DNA of 64,000 nt from Adiantum capillus-veneris. Its lineage: Eukaryota > Streptophyta > Polypodiopsida > Polypodiales > Pteridaceae. The stretch is from NCBI GenBank assembly GCA_014529385.2, contig CM043945.1:293112-357111 (forward strand), in the 5' to 3' direction. Made by a program: the position numbers and the translations under genes. Positions within the stretch are counted from its first letter, which is position 1. Each line of letters opens with the position of its first letter. Below are positions 56,651 to 64,000 of the stretch, one piece after another. The notes under the pieces are model-generated. The model was not told where the DNA came from. It saw nothing but the letters and a program-made list of their open reading frames with translations, and made no database searches.

Positions 56651-59600
56651 CATCGAAAACTCAGATATGAGATCTGAGTTTTCGGACGCTCTCGGTTTTT
56701 TTTTAAGCCTTGACGTCGTCGCTATAGGCATCGCTATGGGCGTCGCTAAGTTACTTGTAACTTAGCGCCGCCCATAGAAACGCCTATAGAGACGCCGTGG
56801 TTTTTCACATTTGAGCATCGCACTACGAGCGTCGCTACTATTAAGTACCTCTTGTAGTGTTCCAAAATGGATGACTATTCCATTTGGTGCACAATACTGC
56901 GAAGTAAATTGACAAGTCTTACTTGGTGCTTGGGAGATGCATATTTTTAAAATTTGTGCACAATAAAAGAAATGGAGTCATATAAGACAAAATAATTGTA
57001 CATTATATACATTTACATGTTCTTACTCAAGTAAGTCATTGTAAGCCTTGACAAGGTATATACTATTCTTAAGTTGGATTCCTTGAATCCATCTAGCATC
57101 TTCAAAATTGTAATTCTTGAAGTTAATAAGATATCGTTAGATAATCTTACCATCTCCCAAGACCTTTCCTTCATGTTGTAGGATAGACACGGGTTGGAAT
57201 ACCTCTTCTTAACCTTCAAATTTTGGAGGATCTTCATTGACGGCTTCTTGAGGTGGCTCTCCTTTGTAAGGCTTAAGTAAGCTCACATGGAAGGCATTGT
57301 GTATGAGACAACGATTGGGCAACTTCAATTGATAAGCCATCTCATTGATTGGCTTAAGAATTTGAAAGGGACCATAGTATCATTTTGCTACTTTATTGTA
57401 ATACTTTTGGTGTCCCATAGGATTCTTGCCCGAGGTATGCCTTAATCAAGCTTTGAAAAACTTGAGCAAGACCCAATCATCTTACTTGAACGTCAAGGAT
57501 CTTCTGATTATTAGCAACAGACTTTTGTTTTTGTTGAGAGATAAATATAGCTTCTTTAATCTTTTGAAAGTTTCTTTAAATCTTGACTATATTCATCAAC
57601 AGCAAAGATCTTCCAAGACCATATTAGGTAAAGTGGGAAAATCCCAATTCCCAGGTTGGACAACTTTCAATATATCATGTATAAAATATAGAGATTTTGT
57701 CAAAAATTTGAGTTTTCTTAAGGTCTCATTCACTTTATGCACATACAATACACAATGAAAAAAACTAAAATATCATGGTTTCAATCAATTGGATTATTAG
57801 GAGAGGAGTATATTGCATCCATTACCGTTGTCTATGTTCTACTGTCCTACCTACAACTTATCTCAACATGGAGAGCTTGGTTTCTAGGTCCACCATGTCC
57901 AAGTTAATGTAAAAGTGACTCAAGGTTCACAACTTGTGAAAGCAAGGATCCATTGAGGAATACAATCCACTTGGCTATTTTTCCTTAATTTATTGCATGT
58001 GACATTTAAGCAAGGTCCACTTCTAATCTATAACTTCTTAATTTGAGGCATGGGGCATACATAAAATATGTAGCATATGCTCTATTGCCTCATAGGAAGG
58101 TTGGTTTCAAGGTGCACTTATCCATGCTAGCCTATCTTGGAGAAATGATGGAGCTTGCTTCTCTCCTTGTTTCAATGGAGACTAGCTTGGACAAGTGGTG
58201 GACCTTTGCTTCTCTCTATGTTTCAATAGAGTTAGCTTGGACAAGTGGTGATCTTGGAACAAAACTCCCATGTAAAACATATCATGGGTATTCCAAGTGA
58301 TTAGAAAGATTACCATTTAAGATATAACCTTATAGGTTGGACAACTAGATCTTGGATTGGAGAAATGGTGGACCTTTGATTCTCTCCATGTTTCAATGGA
58401 GTCTATCTTGGAGAAATGGTGGAGCTTGCTTCTGTCCATGTTTCAATGGAGCCTAGCTTGAATAGTTGGTGGACCTTTGCTTCTCTCTATGTTTCAATAG
58501 AGTTAGCTTAGATACGTGGTGGATCTTCAAAATAAACCAACTACTATCAATGTTGCCTAGCTTGGACAAGTGGTGGAGTATTTCTCTACTCCATGTTTCA
58601 ATGGATCTTAGCTTGGACAAGTGTTGGACCTTAAAACAAAAACCCCATGTACAACATAGAATGGATTTTCTAGATTTCAATGGAGTCTAGATTTAACAAA
58701 TGGTGGAGCTTGTCTTCATCCATGTTTCAATGAAACTAGCTTGGACAAGTGGTGGACCTTGTAACAAACCCTCCCATGTACAACATATCATTGGTTTTTA
58801 AGTGATGGGAAGGAATACCATTCAAGATATAAACTTATAGCTTGGATAAGTAGTTGACTTTAAAACCAAATTCATCATAATACAATGAAATACAGGTCAG
58901 CCAATTCCTAAATCTTGAGACCAAACCTCCCATGCTATTAGATATAATATATTGGATAAGTGGTGGACCTTCTATTATTTTCCCATGCCTAGTTTAGACA
59001 ACCGGTACACTTCGCAGCTATAAAGGTTGGACGAGTTGTGGAGCCTTGTTTCTATCCATGTTTTAATGGATCCTAGCTTGGACAAGTGGTGGACCTTGGA
59101 AAAAAAGCTTCCATGTACAACATATATGAGGTTTTCCATGTTTTAATGGAACCTATCTTGGACAAATGGTGAAGCTTCTTCTCTCCATGTTGATTTTGGA
59201 ACTACCTTAGACAAGTGGTGGAGCTTTTCTTTTCTACTCTTCATAATACAATGAAGTATATGTTGGTTACATGGTGAATCTTAAGGCCAAACCTCCCATT
59301 TTACTAGTGATGATAGGTTGGACAAGTGGATCAACCTTCTATCATTTCTCCATGACTATATTGGACAATTAGTAGACATAACATCTCTCTATGTTGTCTA
59401 GAGATGAGCTTGGACAAGTGATGGACCCTGCTTCTCTCTTCCCTTGGTTTACTAGTTTGAAGACTCAGTATATATACTTTCTTAGATCTAGCTTGAACAA
59501 GTGGTGGACCTTGCATCCACAATCTTAATTCAGTACAAAAAAGTATATGAAAAAATAACATAGGAATCTTGGTTTGAAGGTCAAGCAATTAGGTTCCAAA

Positions 59601-60039
59601 TGCACATAATAATATATTTTCCACCCATATTAAAAGAAAGTTAAATATGTTATTACCAAATTGACAAAGGTAACGTCCAAGAATTATATCTTTCCATCTT
59701 GTCAGATCTAAATCTTCATCAAGGCGACATGCATGTATACATCAACTTTCAAGCCATTCAAGAATACATGCACTTAGATTCCATAGTTTTGTTTTCAAAG
59801 TCTTTTAGGTTCTAAAACTCTTTCACATAAAGTATGTAATGACAAAATTCTTGAAGCAAACATTTGTGCCCAAGAAAAAGATCCCTCTCACATATTTAAA
59901 GTCCATGAATTCTCTGATCCACACTTACAAGTTTTATTTTGACATCAAACATCAATTCTTTCATAGTTCCAAATAAATGCAACCTTGATATGAATTGACA
60001 AAAAATGAATTTCTTTTACTATATGACCCAACATAGGCC

Positions 60040-60175
60040 CCAATCAAATAAAAAATGAGTCCCCAAAAATTTGGGTGCACTCTAGCAATACATCAGAGTC
60101 CCCTTACAATAGGATGCACTCCAATAGTACATTGAAGTCCCCTTAGAGTAGGGTGCACTCCATTCAAGTGTTCAT
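60040..60175. repeat. Short repeat AGTCCCCTTA(C/G)A.TAGG(A/G)TGCACTCCA
   Basis: Three ~42-bp degenerate units (60055, 60100, 60142), separate from the main array. Confidence 0.6.
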
Positions 60176-60410
60176 AAAATTGACACACCTTTAAAAAAAA
60201 AAAAAAAGACTATATCAAATTATACAAATGTTGAAAGATACACACTAGAATAAAAAAGCATCTTATAGCCATATTTATTCAATGCTTTCGTGTTGACAAG
60301 TACACACCAAGGACATAATTTGTCTCAGAATCACTATACTGATTTACAATGTGTGTTGTATGTATAGACTCTCTTATCTCTTGTATACAACCATCCTACC
60401 AACCATGGAA

Positions 60411-61054
60411 TTATGGTTCTCTGCAAGAAGTTTTGAAGTTGCTCGGAGTTTGCCTCCACATCTTTGGAAATATAAGATATGTCCCTGGCATGTTCCACAT
60501 CACCCTATATGGAGTGTCATAAAAAATTAAGGTATTGTTTGCATCCAAATCCTCAAATATCTTCCAAATATCACTCAGATTTTTGTGATAAACCCTTGTA
60601 AATCCTAACATGATATTTGGATTTTGGCAATTTTTGTTACTCATAAACACCTTGAACTTGGTATACTGCTCAGGAAAACACTTTTGTGTGATGCGTTGCA
60701 CCCTTGTTAAGTTATAGCAACTCCATATCCATAGCTCAAAGTATTCAGCACAAAAATCCAAAAAACTTTGTGCGTCTGGTCGCACCACATGATAACCTTC
60801 ATCTTTGTCCTCCACAAGTCGCATGTGTTGAGCCCAAGATGGCATAGAATCTCCATGTTTCATTTCAACTGTCTTGAGAAGTAACCCCTCTAGATCCAAG
60901 ATAAGTACTCTTTTGATGTCCTTGAAATCAAGTGGTAGGTGATAAGGAGGTGATTCATTCCTTGGACAAGGTCTTGGAGGAGGTTGGATGGGTAATTCAA
61001 TAGTTTTCTTCAATTTATGCCAGCATATAGCCAATCCATTTTTCTGTAATGGTT
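60411..61054 (-). CDS. FCP1/SCP-like (NLI-interacting factor) phosphatase-like exon
   Basis: An open exon begins after a splice acceptor (TTTAATTTCAG, ending at 61055) and runs to TAA. It encodes EPLQKNGLAICWHK, then FKDIKRVLILDLEGLLLKT, VVRPDAQSFLDFCAEYFELW, RITQKCFPEQYTKF and TLIFYDTPYRVMWNMPGTYL. This is the order of the FCP1 homology domain (DxDxT/V, then DDxPxx). FCP1/SCP enzymes dephosphorylate the RNA polymerase II tail through a phospho-Asp on the first Asp of DLDGTL. Here the first Asp is kept, but the second is Glu (DLEG) and the later DD reads YD, so activity is doubtful. The preceding exon was not found; upstream DNA is the repeat array. It may be a last exon or a duplicated gene fragment. 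Confidence 0.65.
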
Positions 61055-63113
61055 CTGAAATTAAAGAACAAGAACACTTAATGCAAACACAACAATAGAC
61101 ATGAGTTTTACATTGTCTACCCTAAGGTTTTATTAGATACCAAAATCCATCTATGATCTACTCATTAATAGAAAGAAAGTCAAATTAAAATCCTGACTCT
61201 TTTTTATGCTACACTCTCTCTTAGTCTCAATACCATGGAGTTCAACTAGACTTAAGTCAACTAATAACTACTACTTGTTGTTAAAGGTATTCTTGAAGTG
61301 TATAAGGCTTAACCAATGCTCTAGTGTAGAATGGGTATTTAGGTCTCAAGGTCTACCACTTATCCAAGCAAAGATCCATTTAGATATGGAAACCCAATTT
61401 TTCTTAATATAATGATATAGAGTGGACAAGTGGTGAATCCTGAGAGCAAGCCACTCATGCTACTAGGGATAATAGGTTGGACAAGTGGTGGACCTTGAAT
61501 GTAAACCCCCCATGTACAAAGTATCAGGGGTTTTGGGTATTTCAATGGACTCTAGCATCTTGGAAACATGGTGGAGCTTACTTCTCTCCATGTTTCAATG
61601 GAGTCTATCTTGGATAAATGGTGGAGCATCATTCTCTCCATGTTTCAATGGAGCCTACCTTGGACAAGTGGTGCACGTTTGTTTCTCTCTATGTTTGAAC
61701 AGATTTAGCTTGGACAAGTGGTGGACCTTGGAACAAAATCCCCATGTAAAACATATCATGGACATTACAAGTGGTGAGAAAAAATACGATTCAATATATA
61801 TAACCTTATAGGTTGGAAAAGTGGTGGACCTTACACCCAATTATTATTAATATAATGACATAGAGTGGACAAGTGGTGAATCTTGCGACCAAACCTACTA
61901 GGAAAAGTACGTTGGACAAGTGGTGGACCTTGAATGCAAACCCCCCATGTACAAAATATTACTCATGCTACTAGGAATAATTTGGTATTAAGGTCCATGT
62001 TTCAATGGAGCCTAACTTGGAAAAGTGGTGGACCTTTGTTTCTCTCTATGTTTCAATAGAATTTGCTTGGACAAGTGGTGAACCTTGGAACAAAACCCCC
62101 ATGTAAAGCATGTCATGGGCATTACAAGTGGTGAGAAAAAATACCATTCAAGGTATAACCTTATAGGCTGGACAAGTGGTGGACCTTAGCACCCAATTCC
62201 TCTTATTATAATGACATATAGTGGAAAAGTGGTGAATTGTGAGACCAAACCTACTAGGGATAATAGGTTGGAGAAATGGTTGACCTTGAATGTAAATCCC
62301 ATGTACAAAATATCATGGTTTTGCGTATTTCAATGGGCCTAGCATCTTGGAGACATGGTGGAACTTACTTCTCTCCATGTTTTAATGGAGCCTATCTAGG
62401 AGAAATGGTGGAGGTTCCTTCTCTCCATGTTTCAATGGAGCCTAGCTTGGACAAGTCGTGGACCTTTGTTTCTCTCTATGTTTGAATATGGTTAGCTTGG
62501 ACAAGTGGTGGATCTTGGAATGAAACTCCTATGTAAAACATATCATGGCATTTCAAGTGGCGAGAAAGGATACCATTTAAGATATAACCTTATAGGTTGG
62601 ACAAGTGGTGGACCTTAACACAATAGAATGACATAGAGTGTACAAGTGGTGAATCTTGAAACCAAACCACTCATGCTACTAGGGATAATAGGTTAAACAA
62701 GTGGTGGGCCTTGAAATAAAACCCCCTAGAGTGTTTCAATGGAGCCTAGCTTGGAAACATGGTAAAGCTTGCTTCTCTCCATGTTTCAATGCAGCCTATC
62801 TTGGATAAATGGTGCAGCATCATTCTCTCCATGTTTCAATGGAGCCTAGCTTGGACAAGTGGTGGACCTTTGTTTCTCTCTATGTTGAATAGAGTTATCT
62901 TGGAAAAGTGGTGGACCTTGGAACAAAAACCCCATGTAAAACATATCATGGGCATTACAAGTGGTGAGAAAAAATACCATTCAATATATAACCTTATAGG
63001 TTGGACAAGTGGTGAACTTAACACCCAATTATTCTTAATATAATGACATAGAGTGGATAAGTGGTGAAATTGGGACCAAACCTACTAGGGAAATAGGTTG
63101 GACAAGTGGTGGA

Positions 63114-64000
63114 TGTCATAATAATCAATATCTAATTCTCCTAAATGATTTTCTCATATTAAGCTGATCATTTAATGTGGGGAAGTGCCAAGGGAGAAAA
63201 AGCTAGAATATTGGTTAAGTTAGCAGACCGGCCACAGTAGGGATCCAAAGGAGGGAAAATAGGGATCCAAAGGGGGGGCCATCTGCAAAAGAGCCATGTG
63301 AAACAATGGGCCAAAAAGACCCTAAGGTTCAGCCCATTAAGACTTCCAAAATGCTAAGGTTCCAAAATTCAAAGGTTGTGTCCAAAGGTCAACCCTAGGG
63401 AAAATTGGATGCTTAGTGTGTGCTCTAAAAGTCTTTGCATATCCCTACATGGGAGGGGCGAGCCCCAAAGCTAGGGATGAGAGAGAAAGCCACACACACA
63501 CACACAGGCTCCCTTTACACAAAGGGAATGAGGGACACATGTCAGCTCCTAGGCCAGATGCCCACAAGTGTGTGCCAATTCCTATTGGAAGACCCTTGAA
63601 GTGGACCAATGAGAATTAAGCTAGAGTAAATCTAGTTTAATTAATTTAAAAACATTTAATTAAAGAAACCAATAAGAATTAAGTGTCCTAGAGACTATTG
63701 GGCAGTCTCCCAAGGGGTCCAATGAGCATTCAGGAGCCCCATGGCTTGCCTGATTCTATTGGCCAGGAGGCAAAGGGGGTCCAATGAGAGTTTAGTTTAA
63801 TTATTTAATTACCTAAAGCTCTCACAAAAGGGAAGGGGGGACACATGTCAGAAGGCTATCACTTATGCTGCTTAATCCCTATTGGCTTGACCTGGGGAGG
63901 TCCAATGAGGCAAAAGCCAGACTTATTTAGCAGCTAGGGCTCACCCAAGAGAGGGGGGGGGCTGATTTTTGCTGGGCATTGACACACACACTCTCACACT
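63114..64000 (+). repeat. R-type LTR on the plus strand, cut by the window end
   Basis: Starts TGTCATAATAATCAATATCT at 63114, the complement of the TATGACA ends of LTRs A-C. Then AATGATTTTCTCATATTAAG matches 34395-34425 in complement. The part from 63480 (GAGAGAAAGCCACACACAC, ACACATGTCAG, CCAATGAG) resembles the long middle segment of LTR B and of the R2 LTR. It is in opposite orientation to R2 and the composite element. Confidence 0.7.

Larger units (their letters stand above)
57780..63110 (+). repeat. Degenerate satellite-like array, TTGGACAAGTGGTGGACC core
   Basis: The core (variants of TTGGACAAGTGGTGGACCTT) occurs dozens of times at 35-90-bp intervals together with CTCTCCATGTTTCAATGGAG. 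A longer period is visible: CATATCATGG.CATTACAAGT plus GGTGAGAAAAAATACCATTC recurs at about 58273, 58780, 61748, 62105, 62536 and 62938. This gives higher-order units of roughly 360-510 bp. The array is interrupted at about 59540-61330, where the FCP1-like exon lies. Short open frames on both strands follow the repeat period and are not genes. Confidence 0.85.

Noticed and set aside
57780-63110. Many 60-110-codon frames on both strands
   Set aside because: They follow the repeat period of the satellite-like array and contain the same peptide in different frames.

Overview
This window is nuclear DNA from a land plant. The evidence is Ty3/gypsy retrotransposons primed by initiator-Met tRNA, CACTA (En/Spm) elements carrying plant-type TNP2, DUF4218 and Transposase_24-like domains, a LINE fragment, HIPP-type heavy-metal (HMA) exons, introns of 74-100 bp, and TATAAAAG promoters in LTRs. 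The very long GA/CT tracts and dense nesting suggest a large, repeat-rich genome. I cannot name the species; a seed-free plant is only a guess. I found no intact single-copy host gene. The nearest candidates are an FCP1-like phosphatase exon (60.4-61.05 kb) and the coding remnants inside mobile elements.

Layout. 1-3931: LTR-retrotransposon fragment (minus strand) with a ~290-bp tandem array in which each unit carries a ~30-bp palindrome. 6925-13106: CACTA-1, bounded by CACTACAAGAGG ends and a TAC target duplication. It holds an HMA-domain remnant and a six-exon gene fusing TNP2 to the second CACTA protein, with a single late stop. 13.2-17.5 kb: low-information DNA, a 42-bp coiled-coil minisatellite and a decayed gag. 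17580-18826: an inverted relative of the first retroelement. It abuts a truncated kinase-bearing hAT-type element (hAT-K1, to 22055), which ends inside a Ty3/gypsy element (22056-25932, minus). 26.7-27.7 kb: LINE tail. 30933-34452: an LTR-LTR-internal-LTR composite flanked by TAAAG. 34.5-40.7 kb: decayed Ty3/gypsy element R1. 44.0-57.7 kb: a second R-type retroelement (R2). Its LTR is split by a complete kinase-bearing hAT-type element (hAT-K2, 45262-49473, 8-bp duplication ATACCTAG), and its internal region is split by CACTA-2 (49867-56859, duplication TTC). 57.8-63.1 kb: a degenerate satellite-like array with repeated GACAAGTGGTGGACC cores, interrupted by the FCP1-like exon. 63114-64000: an R-type LTR on the plus strand.

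Main result. Two diverged elements share hAT-type ends (C/TAGGGATTT), a GC-rich CCGGCGGG patch about 130 bp inside each of the three visible ends, and one cargo gene: a single-exon ~480-residue kinase-like protein with an IIDWG motif. The best-preserved copy has a perfect 8-bp target duplication. This looks like a lineage of kinase-carrying non-autonomous hAT elements, not a one-off capture. Separately, both CACTA elements carry fragments of HMA (MxCxxC) genes.
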